Shown here piece by piece: positions 1 through 8,526 of a stretch of 64,000 nucleotides of DNA. The translations under genes and the position numbers were made by a program. Source of the DNA: Nostoc linckia NIES-25 (GTDB taxonomy: Bacteria > Cyanobacteriota > Cyanobacteriia > Cyanobacteriales > Nostocaceae); contig NZ_AP018222.1 of the NCBI RefSeq assembly GCF_002368035.1, positions 1,547,173-1,611,172 of the forward strand, in the 5' to 3' direction. Numbering within the stretch: the first letter of the stretch is position 1; the number at the start of each line of letters is the position of its first letter. Under the pieces are notes generated by a model. The model saw only the letters and a list, made by a program, of their open reading frames with translations. It was not told where the DNA came from and made no database searches.

Positions 1-45
1 CCCGCATTTGCCACTCCACGCCAAAATCCTCCTTAAAACATAAAA

Positions 46-85
46 GTTAGGAGTTAGGAGTTAGGAGTTAGGAGTTAGGAGTTAG
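46..85. repeat. Heptanucleotide tandem repeat (GTTAGGA)n
   Basis: About 5.7 head-to-tail copies of the 7-base unit GTTAGGA lie just downstream of the sppA stop codon. Short tandem heptamers of this kind are typical of filamentous cyanobacterial spacers. The same unit recurs in less regular form near 3330-3540 and 13150-13195. No function can be assigned. Confidence 0.9.
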
Positions 86-121
86 AACTCTTAACTTCTG
101 TCTCTTAACTTCCAACTCACG

Positions 122-943
122 TTAGGGTCGATACAACCACAAGGGTAACCCACTAGTAGACATTTCAAATTCAAGCCAATCAATTCCAGATCGAATTCCA
201 GATGAAACTTGGCGACTCCCTGGTAAAACGCGACTCAATAAGGGTTTACGTTCTTCTAGGGTATAGCAGAGAGTTTTTTCTGGATCGAGTCCGACTAGTT
301 CTGCTGTCCAACGACGGGCATCTTCTTCTGTACCCAGGCGGTCTACAATACCTAATTCTAGGGCTTGCTGTCCAGTAAAAATCCGTCCATCGGCGAAACT
401 TCTGACGGTTTCTACTGCCAAAGAACGGGCATCGGCTACTGTTTGGACAAACTGCTGATAACTTGTATCAATCAATTCTTGGAGAATGTGTGCTTCTGGT
501 TGAGTCAGTTCTCGGTCAAAAGCCAAAATATCTTTGTAAGGGCCGGATTTAATTACCTTGAAAGAAACGCCAATTTTTTCTAATAAGCGTTCTAAATTAT
601 TCCCACGCAGAATCACACCAATACTACCTGTAATAGTACCTGGGTTAGCCATGATGTGTTCGGCTCCCATACCGATGTAGACACCTCCAGAAGCGGAGAT
701 ATTGCCAAAGCTGGCAACGATTTTAATTTTTTCGCGCAAACGCTTGAGGGCACTGTAGATTTCTTGAGAATCTCCGACTGTACCGCCAGGGCTATCGATA
801 CGCAGTAATAAAGCCGGAAACTTTTTTTCTTCTACAGTTTTCAGGGCTTCTAAGACGCGTTTGCGAGTAGCACCGGCGATCGCACCAGTAATTTCAATCC
901 GCGCAATTTGTTTCTTAAACTTGGGCTTAAACGGCCAAACCAT
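122..943 (-). CDS. sppA: Signal peptide peptidase SppA (S49 serine peptidase)
   Basis: Membrane-associated serine protease family that degrades signal peptides left after secretion. At 273 residues it is the short, single-domain form. Visible motifs are DSPGG at 50-54, the nucleophile motif SASGG at 83-87 (Ser85 the likely nucleophile), and KSGPYKD at 132-138, which holds the likely general-base lysine. These are the expected Ser/Lys dyad elements of family S49. The N-terminus starts directly with the folded domain and shows no obvious membrane segment, so attachment to the membrane would be peripheral. The gene stands alone on the minus strand. The next gene upstream (1773-2069) shares its orientation but lies more than 800 bp away. 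Confidence 0.92.
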   Translation of the reverse strand: MVWPFKPKFKKQIARIEITGAIAGATRKRVLEALKTVEEKKFPALLLRIDSPGGTVGDSQEIYSALKRLREKIKIVASFGNISASGGVYIGMGAEHIMANPGTITGSIGVILRGNNLERLLEKIGVSFKVIKSGPYKDILAFDRELTQPEAHILQELIDTSYQQFVQTVADARSLAVETVRSFADGRIFTGQQALELGIVDRLGTEEDARRWTAELVGLDPEKTLCYTLEERKPLLSRVLPGSRQVSSGIRSGIDWLEFEMSTSGLPLWLYRP

Positions 944-1323
944 GAGTTGTCAACATACCTCGTAATAAACTTAATATAAGATGCCCGGCGGCCAAACGAC
1001 CTCCTTTGTTCTGTTAAAAAACATCAGCAGGCACTATTTTCTTGATAATTTTAAGAAATTTTTTATATTTTGCAGAGACTTTTATGTGGCATTTTCACTG
1101 GATGCTGATGGAGTTGTTGTAGATTGTGGCTAATATAAAATACCAAACTCTAGTCTAGCGTCGAGTGCGATCGTTGATAAAGACTATTTTAGCTATTCTC
1201 CCAGCTTGAAAATTCCGAAATATTTAGTAGACCTGCCTTGAAAATAGGGATTGGGGACTGGGGACTGGTGACTGGGAAAACCAAGATATTTTCATTATTC
1301 CTTGTGCGTGCAACTCATCGAGT

Positions 1324-1352
1324 AAGAGTGCAAAAAGCACTTTTGCACTCTT
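1324..1352. repeat. Perfect 12-bp inverted repeat (hairpin)
   Basis: The arms AAGAGTGCAAAA and TTTTGCACTCTT are perfect complements around a 5-base loop. The right-arm sequence ACTTTTGCACTCTT recurs at about 31929-31942, so this belongs to a dispersed spacer repeat and is not a gene-specific terminator. Confidence 0.8.
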
Positions 1353-1537
1353 GGGGGAAAAGGGTAAAGGTTAAAGGGGAAAGGGACAATACAGAACCTT
1401 TTCCCCTTTTCCAGACTTATGCAAGAAGTTTAGTGTTATATCTTTTTAGCCCTGAAGAATCCCTTTGTTATGGCTGCACATACGCACTAGTTATTAGTAA
1501 TGAATAACTAATAAGTGAGAAGTATTTAACCAATAAC

Positions 1538-1621
1538 TAGGACTTACGCAAAAACTCTCTGAAACTCTTTTTTCTTTGTATCCTTTGGAATTCGTTTTTT
1601 CGTGCTTTTGCGTAAGTCCTG
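1538..1621. mobile_element. MITE-like element, AGGACTTACGC family, copy 1
   Basis: An 84-bp element with ends TAGGACTTACGCAAAA and TTTTGCGTAAGTCCTG, an inverted repeat of about 16 bp. It is flanked by a direct 6-bp repeat AATAAC (1532-1537 and 1622-1627) that fits a target-site duplication. It has no coding capacity. A second member lies at 41706-41825. It would be moved in trans by a transposase not present in this window (inference). Confidence 0.75.
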
Positions 1622-1772
1622 AATAACTTTGGCAGTAATTTTAACTAATAAAAAATTCGTTGAGTAAAACCGATCGCTATCGAGGATGCGCCCATAAGAC
1701 TTTTACTTTAGAAAAGATGGCTTTTTAGTTTTGTATACCTATGAGTATTTGAATCAAAGCTATTTTCACTAT

Positions 1773-2069
1773 TTAAGAATCGATTCGTAAAATTTGACAC
1801 CGATAACAAACGTAAATGTCAAACAGTGTGCCGACAAAACTACAGGTCAAACTGATTACAAATAATCCGTGTAGAGGAGAACCACTGCCAAAAGTGGCGA
1901 GAAAATGGACAATCTCAGTAGCGATCGCCTCTGTTAACTCTTGTAAACCAGGGAAGTGGCCGATTAGGAACAAAAACACCAATCCTGTGCCAACTAGAAA
2001 AATCGGAGCGACAAAACTAAAAACGATTGTTAGTACCAGGGAGCGGAGAAAGTTAGTGAAAATGGTCAT
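1773..2069 (-). CDS. Small two-helix membrane protein, unknown function
   Basis: Hypothetical protein of 98 residues from the ATG at 2069; an ATG three codons upstream is possible. Two hydrophobic stretches, about residues 8-37 and 70-88, suggest two membrane passes joined by a loop containing FGSGSPLHG. The overall pattern resembles a conserved small membrane protein I have seen in Nostocales, but I cannot name a family. An antisense ORF (1816-2091) overlaps it. I prefer this strand because its product has coherent membrane segments, while the antisense product is basic and low in structure. Confidence 0.6.
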   Translation of the reverse strand: MTIFTNFLRSLVLTIVFSFVAPIFLVGTGLVFLFLIGHFPGLQELTEAIATEIVHFLATFGSGSPLHGLFVISLTCSFVGTLFDIYVCYRCQILRIDS

Positions 2070-2529
2070 TGAACACAAACTCCGTGAGTGAAGATGACAA
2101 TAGCTAGATAGAGGTTTGTCATTTTCTACAATACGTGCGATCGCTTGCGAGCAGGGAATCTGTCAAAAATCTTAAGTCTTCATTAAAAGAAACTGCTACC
2201 AGTCACACCACATGAAAGAGATATTCAAAACTACTTACATTTACAAAACACTTGTCTGGTCAAGGTTACAGCCAAAGTTAGCAGCTATTGATTTCTAAGC
2301 AACACGTCTAATACCAGCTTTATTTTCTGAGAACATCTTTAAAGTAAGTTAATGTTCGGGGTTTGTTTGGGCATGGGGCAAACAGGGCATTGGGCAGGGG
2401 AAAAGGTTAAAGGGAAAAGGAATAAATTTAATCTTTCCCCTTTTCCCCTTACCCCTTTCCCTTTCCCCATTCCCCATTCCTCATAACTTCCGCTATTCTT
2501 AAGGCAGTTACCGAGTTAGCTACAGAACA
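2070..2529. other. Divergent spacer upstream of the MlaE-type gene
   Basis: This spacer holds the promoters of two divergent genes. Bases 2397-2465 are a purine-rich then pyrimidine-rich dispersed repeat (GGGGAAAAGG...CCTTTCCC), nearly identical to 58366-58437. The preceding GGGCATGGGGCAAACAG reappears inverted near 58443-58462. No gene is visible. Confidence 0.6.
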
Positions 2530-3327
2530 TTGAACCAGACTACATCCAAATCCAGTTTAGAAGAGTGGAGTCAGCGGTTGCTGGCAGCGATTTTTTTGGG
2601 TGGGCAAGTGCTAGTTCACCTAGTAAGGGGTAAAATCCATCGGCGCAACACCATAGAGCAAATGGCGGCAGTTGGGCCAGATTCCCTATTTATTGCTTTA
2701 TTAACGGCTATTTTCGTTGGCGCGGTGTTTACCATTCAGGTAGCACGAGAATTTATCAATTTTGGTGCAGGAAACATTATTGGGGGAGTACTTTCCGTCG
2801 CTTTGACACGAGAACTTTCTCCCGTGTTAACAGCAGTGATTTTGGCGGGGCGAGTCGGTTCTGCATTTGCAGCAGAAATAGGTACTATGCGGGTAACAGA
2901 ACAAATCGATGCTATGTTGATGCTCAGAACAGATCCAATCGATTATCTGGTTGTCCCCCGCGTCCTTGCTTGTTTGTTGATGTTACCAATTTTAACCTTG
3001 CTGTCTTTGGTGACAGGGATGTTAGGGGGGTTTATAGTTGCGACAAATATTTACAACCTATCGGATACAGTCTTTCTAGACTCAGCCCGCAACTTTCTTG
3101 GTGTTTGGGATATTTGTAGCGCCACGATCAAAGCGTGCTGCTTTGGTATTCTAATTGCTGTAATTGGTTGCAGTTGGGGCTTGACAACAACAGGAGGAGC
3201 TAAAGGCGTAGGACAGTCAACCACAACTGCTGTTGTAACTGCCTTGCTAATTATCTTTGTTAGCAACTTCTTTCTTTCTTGGTTAATGTTTCAGGGAACT
3301 GGCAGTGCATTCGTGCAAGGATTTTAA
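2530..3327 (+). CDS. MlaE/YrbE-type lipid ABC transporter permease (Ycf63-like)
   Basis: Permease subunit of an MCE/Mla-type ABC transporter that moves phospholipid or glycerolipid between membranes. In cyanobacteria and plastids the family includes Ycf63 and TGD1. The 265-residue length fits. The diagnostic core VALTRELSPVLTAVILAGR followed by GSAFAAEIGTM is present near residues 93-122, with hydrophobic segments before it and three after it. The first in-frame start is TTG at 2530; no better start lies nearby. It is followed on the same strand by DUF3119, DUF3086 and plsY, suggesting a membrane-lipid neighbourhood. The ATPase and MCE-domain subunits are not in the window. Confidence 0.9.
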   Translation: MNQTTSKSSLEEWSQRLLAAIFLGGQVLVHLVRGKIHRRNTIEQMAAVGPDSLFIALLTAIFVGAVFTIQVAREFINFGAGNIIGGVLSVALTRELSPVLTAVILAGRVGSAFAAEIGTMRVTEQIDAMLMLRTDPIDYLVVPRVLACLLMLPILTLLSLVTGMLGGFIVATNIYNLSDTVFLDSARNFLGVWDICSATIKACCFGILIAVIGCSWGLTTTGGAKGVGQSTTTAVVTALLIIFVSNFFLSWLMFQGTGSAFVQGF

Positions 3328-3582
3328 GAGTTAAGAGTTGAGAGTGAGGAGTTATCAGCGATGGCAGGGAACAGGCAATAAGCAACAGGCAACAGGCAAA
3401 GAAAGTCTCATCGGGTTGGGATTTTAGGAGCAGTTTATGTCCTTAACTACGTTTTTTCAACCGCTATATTAAGTTAAAACTCCTTACTTCTCACTTTTAA
3501 CTCCTCACTCCTAACTGCTAAATGCTAACTCCTCACTCCTAAAATAAGAGAGATAGGTACTAACAAAGCAGGATTTAAGACC
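3328..3582. repeat. Short tandem and inverted repeat spacer
   Basis: Degenerate heptamer repeats (GAGTTAAGAGTTGAGAG on the left, CTCCTCACTCCTAA on the right) and three GGCAACA units (AACAGGCAATAAGCAACAGG) fill the spacer. Left and right parts are roughly complementary, so the transcript could fold into a long imperfect hairpin between the permease and DUF3119 genes. Confidence 0.6.
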
Positions 3583-3969
3583 GTGACCAGTTCATTTGCC
3601 CCTAACTCCACTGCAACTGTGGAACTCAAGCCTAGTTACAATATACCTGTGGTGTTGGCGATCGCTGCTATTCCACTAATATTGGTACAAAGGTGGATAG
3701 GCTTTACTGTAATGCTATTTGGCTTATTTCTGATGTTTCAGACCTTAACGCTGCGCTTACAATTTACCGCGACCGATTTAGATCTTTACAGAGGCGAAAA
3801 ATTGATTCGACGTTTTCCGTACCAGGAATGGGAAAATTGGCGTATCTTCTGGAATAAAGTCCCCATCCTGTTTTACTTTAAAGAAGTTAAAAGCATTCAC
3901 TTTTTACCGATTTTATTTGACCCCAACACCTTGAAAACTTGCTTGGAAGAACGTTGTCCGCGTATTTAA
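3583..3969 (+). CDS. DUF3119 family membrane protein
   Basis: A 128-residue protein of unknown function matching the cyanobacterial/plastid DUF3119 family by its pattern. Two adjacent hydrophobic segments lie at about residues 20-55, followed by a PH-like soluble tail with LDLYRGEKLIRRFPYQEWENWRIF-type residues (read as short blocks) and FKEVKSIHFLPILFDP near the end. The start is GTG at 3583. Its position just downstream of the MlaE-type permease suggests a role near that transporter, but this is context only. Confidence 0.85.
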   Translation: MTSSFAPNSTATVELKPSYNIPVVLAIAAIPLILVQRWIGFTVMLFGLFLMFQTLTLRLQFTATDLDLYRGEKLIRRFPYQEWENWRIFWNKVPILFYFKEVKSIHFLPILFDPNTLKTCLEERCPRI

Positions 3970-4159
3970 TGCTAAGTCTTTACTCGCCCAAGATTTGAGC
4001 GAAGCCGCCGCTCAAATTTATCCACAAATGGCAAATAGTTCTAATCTATACTCAAAGCCCAAAATTGAGTACCTCTCAAAACTTAGAACTTTTAAAGCTT
4101 GTTAATTGTAATATTTCTGAAAGTTATTTATTCGCATCATAGGAATTACAGTATTGTTT

Positions 4160-5431
4160 ATGAACCCAGAGGCATCTCAAACCCCAGAACCAACAGATGA
4201 ATGGTTGACACAACAAGAACAAAGCAATGGAGTTGAAAATCCAACAAACCCATCTGTTGATTCACTAGTAGAAACAGCACCTATTAGCTCATCAGAAGAC
4301 CACGCAATTGATTCAACTATCTCTAATGCAGCAGAGGTAAATTCTACAGTTGAGCCAACAGAAAATTCCAATGGCGAATCTGCACAGCAGTTGGAACCGG
4401 AAACTGCCACACTGGGGTCAGACACATCAAAATCAGAAAACAGTTTTTTATACGTTGCTACAGAGCAGCGAGTGGCAGAGTTGCAGAATACCGAAGCAGC
4501 ATTGAAAGAAGAAATAGCGAACTTGCAAGCTTCGTACAAAATTCTTCAGGGACAATTGAGTGAAACTCAAACTTCTCTGGGACGACTCGTACAAGAGTCC
4601 CTAGTGCAATTAGAACAACGCAAACAAACCCTGCAAATTTCCATAGAACAGCTAGAACGCCGTCAAGAACGTATCCGCAACGAGATGCGAACCTCTTTTG
4701 CAGGAGCATCCCAAGACTTGGCAATTCGAGTGCAGGGTTTTAAAGATTATCTCACGGGTAGCTTACAGGATTTAGCCGCTGCTGCTGAGCAGCTGCAACT
4801 GACGCCAACTGTGGTAGAAAGAGAAAAACCCGATGTCAAAGAGGTTAAACCAGCTGAACCTCAGCCGGGAATACCGCAATTTGCCCAACAACAGTTTCAA
4901 GATACTACAAAGCAAATTCGCCGTCTAATTGACCAATACCGAAATAAGCCGGATTATTATGGCCCTGCTTGGCAATTGCGCCGGACGTTTGAGCCAGTCC
5001 ACGCAGAAAGAGTTTCTAACTGGTTTTTCAGCCAAGGAGGACGGGGTGCTTTGCGGACGATGGGTAGTCGCTTACAAAATATCCTAATTGCCTCAGCTGC
5101 AATTTCGATATTACACAAGCTATATGGCGATCGCGTCCGTACTTTAGTTTTAGCTAATACGCCAGAGCGATTAGGTGAATGGCGTCGTGGCTTGCAAGAC
5201 TGTCTGGGAATCAGTCGTCCAGATTTTGGCCCAGACAGAGGCGTGGTATTATTTGAGGCACCTGAGGCTGTAGCTCAGAAAGCAGACCGATTAGTAAAAG
5301 CCAATCAATTGCCTTTGATTATTATTGATGATTCAGAAGATCAAATCAGTTTGTCCCTGCTGCAATTTCCTTTATGGTTGGCGTTTGCCCCTGACCCCAA
5401 AACAGTGAGAAACTATGATGATGACTTTTAA
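4160..5431 (+). CDS. DUF3086 domain protein with coiled coil
   Basis: A 423-residue cyanobacterial protein of unknown function. The N-terminal third (about 1-90) is acidic and rich in Ser, Thr, Glu and Asn, so probably disordered. Residues about 95-180 form a coiled coil with heptad-like QLEQRKQTLQISIEQLERR. The conserved C-terminal DUF3086 region follows, with WQLRRTFEPVHAERVSNWF and a DDSEDQISLSLLQFP end. ATG at 4160 is preferred over TTG at 4154, two codons upstream. It sits between DUF3119 and plsY on the same strand. Confidence 0.85.
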   Translation: MNPEASQTPEPTDEWLTQQEQSNGVENPTNPSVDSLVETAPISSSEDHAIDSTISNAAEVNSTVEPTENSNGESAQQLEPETATLGSDTSKSENSFLYVATEQRVAELQNTEAALKEEIANLQASYKILQGQLSETQTSLGRLVQESLVQLEQRKQTLQISIEQLERRQERIRNEMRTSFAGASQDLAIRVQGFKDYLTGSLQDLAAAAEQLQLTPTVVEREKPDVKEVKPAEPQPGIPQFAQQQFQDTTKQIRRLIDQYRNKPDYYGPAWQLRRTFEPVHAERVSNWFFSQGGRGALRTMGSRLQNILIASAAISILHKLYGDRVRTLVLANTPERLGEWRRGLQDCLGISRPDFGPDRGVVLFEAPEAVAQKADRLVKANQLPLIIIDDSEDQISLSLLQFPLWLAFAPDPKTVRNYDDDF

Positions 5432-5532
5432 TTTAGTCATTAGTCATTAGTCATTGGGCATTGGGAAAGAGTTTTTGAATTTTGAATACTTCGGCTACGC
5501 TCAGTACAAGTTTTGAATTTTGAATTGTTAAT

Positions 5533-6213
5533 ATGGCTATCTGGTTGACTCTGTGCGGGGTAACTGTAGTTGTAGCTTACCTGCTGGGTTCTTTTCCCAC
5601 CGGGTACATTGCTGTCAAGCAGTTAAAAGGTATTGATATTCGAGAAGTTGGTTCGGGTTCCACTGGAGCAACAAATGTGCTGAGAACCTTGGGAAAAGGG
5701 CCGGGAGCATTTGTTTTAATGCTTGATTCCTTGAAGGGAGTATTAGCGATCGCTCTTGTTTATTGGTTGTTCAATTTTGCCGCTATTCAAAATATTATCC
5801 CCCCAACGGTAGATGTAAAATTATGGCAACCGTGGGTATCAACTTTAGTTGGTTTAGCTGCCATCCTTGGACATAGTAAATCAATTTTTTTGGGCTTCAG
5901 TGGTGGTAAATCCGTGGCTACCAGCTTGGGTATTTTGTTGGCAATGAATTGGCAGGTAGGTTTAGCAACAGCAGGGGTATTTGCTGTTGTTGTAGCGATA
6001 TCGCGGATTGTTTCTTTGAGTTCAATTGCAGGGGCGATCGCTGTTTCTATTTTTATGTTGCTTTTGCATCAACCTTTACCATATATTTTGTTTGGGATTG
6101 CTGGGGGATTGTATGTGATTTTCCGCCATCACAGTAATATCGAACGACTAATTGCTGGTACTGAACCTAAAATTGGACAAAATTTAACCGCAGAACCACA
6201 AGAAACTGCATAA
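5533..6213 (+). CDS. plsY: Glycerol-3-phosphate acyltransferase PlsY
   Basis: Integral membrane enzyme that transfers an acyl group from acyl-phosphate to glycerol-3-phosphate, the first step of phosphatidic acid synthesis. At 226 residues the length is typical. The family motifs are clear: SFPTGYIAVK near residue 20, the glycine-rich GSGSTGATNVLRTLG at about 37-51, and GHSKSIFLGFSGGKSVATSLG with the phosphate-binding GGKS near 130. Several hydrophobic helices cover the rest. It ends the plus-strand lipid-related run. The next gene converges from the other strand. Confidence 0.95.
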   Translation: MAIWLTLCGVTVVVAYLLGSFPTGYIAVKQLKGIDIREVGSGSTGATNVLRTLGKGPGAFVLMLDSLKGVLAIALVYWLFNFAAIQNIIPPTVDVKLWQPWVSTLVGLAAILGHSKSIFLGFSGGKSVATSLGILLAMNWQVGLATAGVFAVVVAISRIVSLSSIAGAIAVSIFMLLLHQPLPYILFGIAGGLYVIFRHHSNIERLIAGTEPKIGQNLTAEPQETA

Positions 6214-6418
6214 TTAGCAACAGGCAATAGCCTTAAAATTACCTTGGTGTAAAGATTTTATCCTCAGTTGATGTCTTAATCTACCTGACCGCTACTATAT
6301 ATTTTAATAGCGAGCGATCGTAACAGTTGAAGCATAGTTTAGGACATAAACCGATGGTAAAACCCCGACACTAATAGACTTTCTTTGCCTGTTGCCTGTT
6401 GCCTATTGCCTGCTGTAA
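6214..6418. repeat. Convergent spacer with inverted GGCAACA repeats
   Basis: The spacer between the convergent plsY and phosphatase genes begins with AGCAACAGGCAATAG and ends with GCCTGTTGCCTGTTGCCTATTGCC. The arms are complementary and could form a long-range stem serving both genes as a bidirectional terminator (inference; there is no classical U-tract). Confidence 0.5.
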
Positions 6419-7810
6419 CTAAAGAATCTGCAAAACAACCAGTGTCATATCATCGGTATTTTGCTTATCAGCACCGATAAATTTCTGAACTTGGTCAAAT
6501 AAATAATCGACAATTTCCTGCGGCCCATTGCAGTATTTACAAGCCGTATTGAAATCAGCAATAAAGTTTTCTTCGTCAAAGCGATCGCCGCTAGCAGCCG
6601 CAGCATCCGTCAACCCATCTGTATAGTAAATAATTGTGTCTCCAGGTTCTAGCTGTGCCTGGGCATCTTCATATTGACTGTTAGCATCTAAACCAATCAG
6701 CATTCCTAAAGTATCTAAACGGCTAACAGTTTTTGTCGCGGCGTGCCACCACAAAGGAGGATTGTGTGCCGCATTGCTATAAGACAAAATTCGATTATAA
6801 GGATTATATTCTGAGTAAAAAAGCGTTACAAAGCGATGAGAATTTTCCAAATCCGCATACATAACTCGATTTAAGTTTTGCAGAATTCCGGCTGGAGAAT
6901 TACCGTGTAATACCTCCCCTCGCAGCATTCCCCGCATCATCGTCATAATCAGCCCAGCGGGAACGCCTTTACCCATAACATCTCCAATCACCAAACCCCA
7001 GCGACCACTTCCTGCCCCATTTTTAGCGTTTAGCTGAATTTGATTGTTATTGGTGGCAATAAAGTCGTAATAGTCTCCACCCACGCGATTCGCGGGTTTA
7101 CAGCGTGCCGCTAAGACTGCACCAGGAATTGTGGGACATTGCCGTGGCAGAAGACGCCGTTGAATTTCTGCACCAATTTCTAGTTCTTGGTCTAAACGTT
7201 CTTTTTTTCTCAGTTCTACAGCTAGTTCATCGTTTTCGATCGCTACTGCTGTTTGATCTGCCACTAACCTAACTAACTTTTGCCTAGTTTCTGTCCAACT
7301 ATATTCTGGATCGCGGCTCAAAACATACAGCCAACCCCGTTCTGTATGCTTTACCAAAATCGCAGTACCAAAGATTTGCACATCTGGCCCCAAATAGCGA
7401 TGCATTTGGTCATCCAAAATCCCTGTAGCACTTGCTAAAGGGGCAGCATTGGGTACAAGTGTGATTTGACTGCTAGCTATTTCTAGCGCCTTGCGGATAT
7501 TCTTACGCTGGTGGCTATCTTGCCAGTGTAGTTGCTCTAACCTAACTTGACCATTGGGTTTGTAGAGAAACAAGGCACTGCCATCGGCATCTGTTACTCT
7601 TGTTGCCATCAGCGGAATCAGTTCCAAAAACTGATTCAAATTATTGAAGCTTCTAAGTGCGAATCCTAAAGAACTGAGTAAATCTTGAATTTTATTCTGT
7701 TCCCGGTGCAACCTTGCCACGAGTTCTTTGAGCGCCACGACTGGTGTGACATCAGTCGTGGCACTACTATTGTTGTCAGTGGGTTGAGAGGGCAGTTGAG
7801 ACACAGGCAC
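6419..7810 (-). CDS. GAF-SpoIIE/RsbU-type serine phosphatase
   Basis: PP2C-superfamily phosphatase of the SpoIIE/RsbU group, usually acting on phosphorylated anti-anti-sigma-like proteins in partner-switching pathways. At 463 residues it has a GAF-like sensory region at about 50-200, a short coiled linker (VELRKKERLDQELEIGAEIQRR), then the catalytic domain. Metal-binding and core motifs are intact: VGGDYYDF, GDVMGKGVPAG, SNAAHNPP, YTDGLTDA and DDMTLVVL. There is no membrane segment, so it should be cytoplasmic. It is the last gene of the run DUF502-nusB-ftsY-phosphatase, but 715 bp separate it from ftsY, so it probably has its own promoter. Confidence 0.9.
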   Translation of the reverse strand: MPVSQLPSQPTDNNSSATTDVTPVVALKELVARLHREQNKIQDLLSSLGFALRSFNNLNQFLELIPLMATRVTDADGSALFLYKPNGQVRLEQLHWQDSHQRKNIRKALEIASSQITLVPNAAPLASATGILDDQMHRYLGPDVQIFGTAILVKHTERGWLYVLSRDPEYSWTETRQKLVRLVADQTAVAIENDELAVELRKKERLDQELEIGAEIQRRLLPRQCPTIPGAVLAARCKPANRVGGDYYDFIATNNNQIQLNAKNGAGSGRWGLVIGDVMGKGVPAGLIMTMMRGMLRGEVLHGNSPAGILQNLNRVMYADLENSHRFVTLFYSEYNPYNRILSYSNAAHNPPLWWHAATKTVSRLDTLGMLIGLDANSQYEDAQAQLEPGDTIIYYTDGLTDAAAASGDRFDEENFIADFNTACKYCNGPQEIVDYLFDQVQKFIGADKQNTDDMTLVVLQIL

Positions 7811-8526
7811 AGGTTTTATTACACTTTTATATTTTGGTAGGTTTGAGATTACTTATAAATTTTGTGGCTTTGACATTGCTAAACCATATTTAGACAAGAC
7901 CTGTCATTTTAGCAAGAGTATAAAGACGTAACAGGTAACTTTTATAAGTATTTTATTTGCTTATTACATTCTTGATTGAATATTACTCAGTTCAAATTCT
8001 CCATTTTGAATCAAAATATAACCTTTTAAACTATTTCTTTTGGATGACATTTGATGAAGTTTTTCATTTTTTCATAACTTCATTGTCAAAGCATATCTCT
8101 GAAGTCGTAAAAATACTTTAATAAAAGAATAATTACTTAGGTCTTTAGAGAAAGTGTTGCTTTTGTCCTTTATCATTTCTTTATAACGATCGATGACTAA
8201 TGACCAAACACTTTAAATTTTGAGATTTACTCCAGAAAATATTGGTGGATACTTTCGGAAGTATTAGGTGGGAAGAGGCTTGAGAGTGTCGAGGCGTTTG
8301 ACTCACAGAAGTTGATGATTTTAGGACTTAAGCTGTTTCCAGTATTTTGTTTGTGGTTAATTCAAGCGATAATACCAGAATAAGTGGCTCCTAAATGTAT
8401 CAATTTGTCAACCAAAATTTTTCACGTCAACTTTTAAAGTAGTCATCTGCAAAGCCAACTTTGCAGAATTAAAAACTCTCCATGTCCCGTATCCCCTCAA
8501 GCTGTTAATTTTCCCTTAATGAATTA
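7811..8526. other. AT-rich spacer between the phosphatase and ftsY genes
   Basis: No gene with a ribosome-binding site was found on either strand. An imperfect hairpin (ATGAAGTT...AACTTCAT) lies at about 8052-8081. Otherwise the stretch is AT-rich and unstructured to the eye. It should hold the promoter of the minus-strand phosphatase, at the low-coordinate end, and the 3' end of the ftsY transcript. Confidence 0.5.

Larger units (their letters stand above)
944..1772. other. Gene-free spacer with repeats
   Basis: No convincing gene. Open frames here are short and run through GGGACTGG-type repeats and the purine tract near 1371-1405. The stretch contains a 12-bp-stem hairpin (1324-1352) and a small terminal-inverted-repeat element (1538-1621). 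The sppA promoter should lie in the first 200 bases, but I could not place it with confidence. Confidence 0.6.

Noticed and set aside
1238..1507. 89-residue plus-strand ORF
   Set aside because: It runs through GGGACTGG repeats, a 12-bp hairpin and the dispersed purine repeat; no recognisable protein features.
1816..2091. 91-residue plus-strand ORF opposite the small membrane protein
   Set aside because: Basic, unstructured product; the minus-strand product has coherent membrane helices.
4177..4724. Two minus-strand ORFs inside the DUF3086 gene
   Set aside because: Shadows of the plus-strand gene's low-complexity N-terminus and coiled coil.
7811..8526. Small RNA or small gene in the 715-bp spacer
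   Set aside because: Only a weak hairpin and no promoter-terminator pair or ribosome-binding site could be made out by eye.
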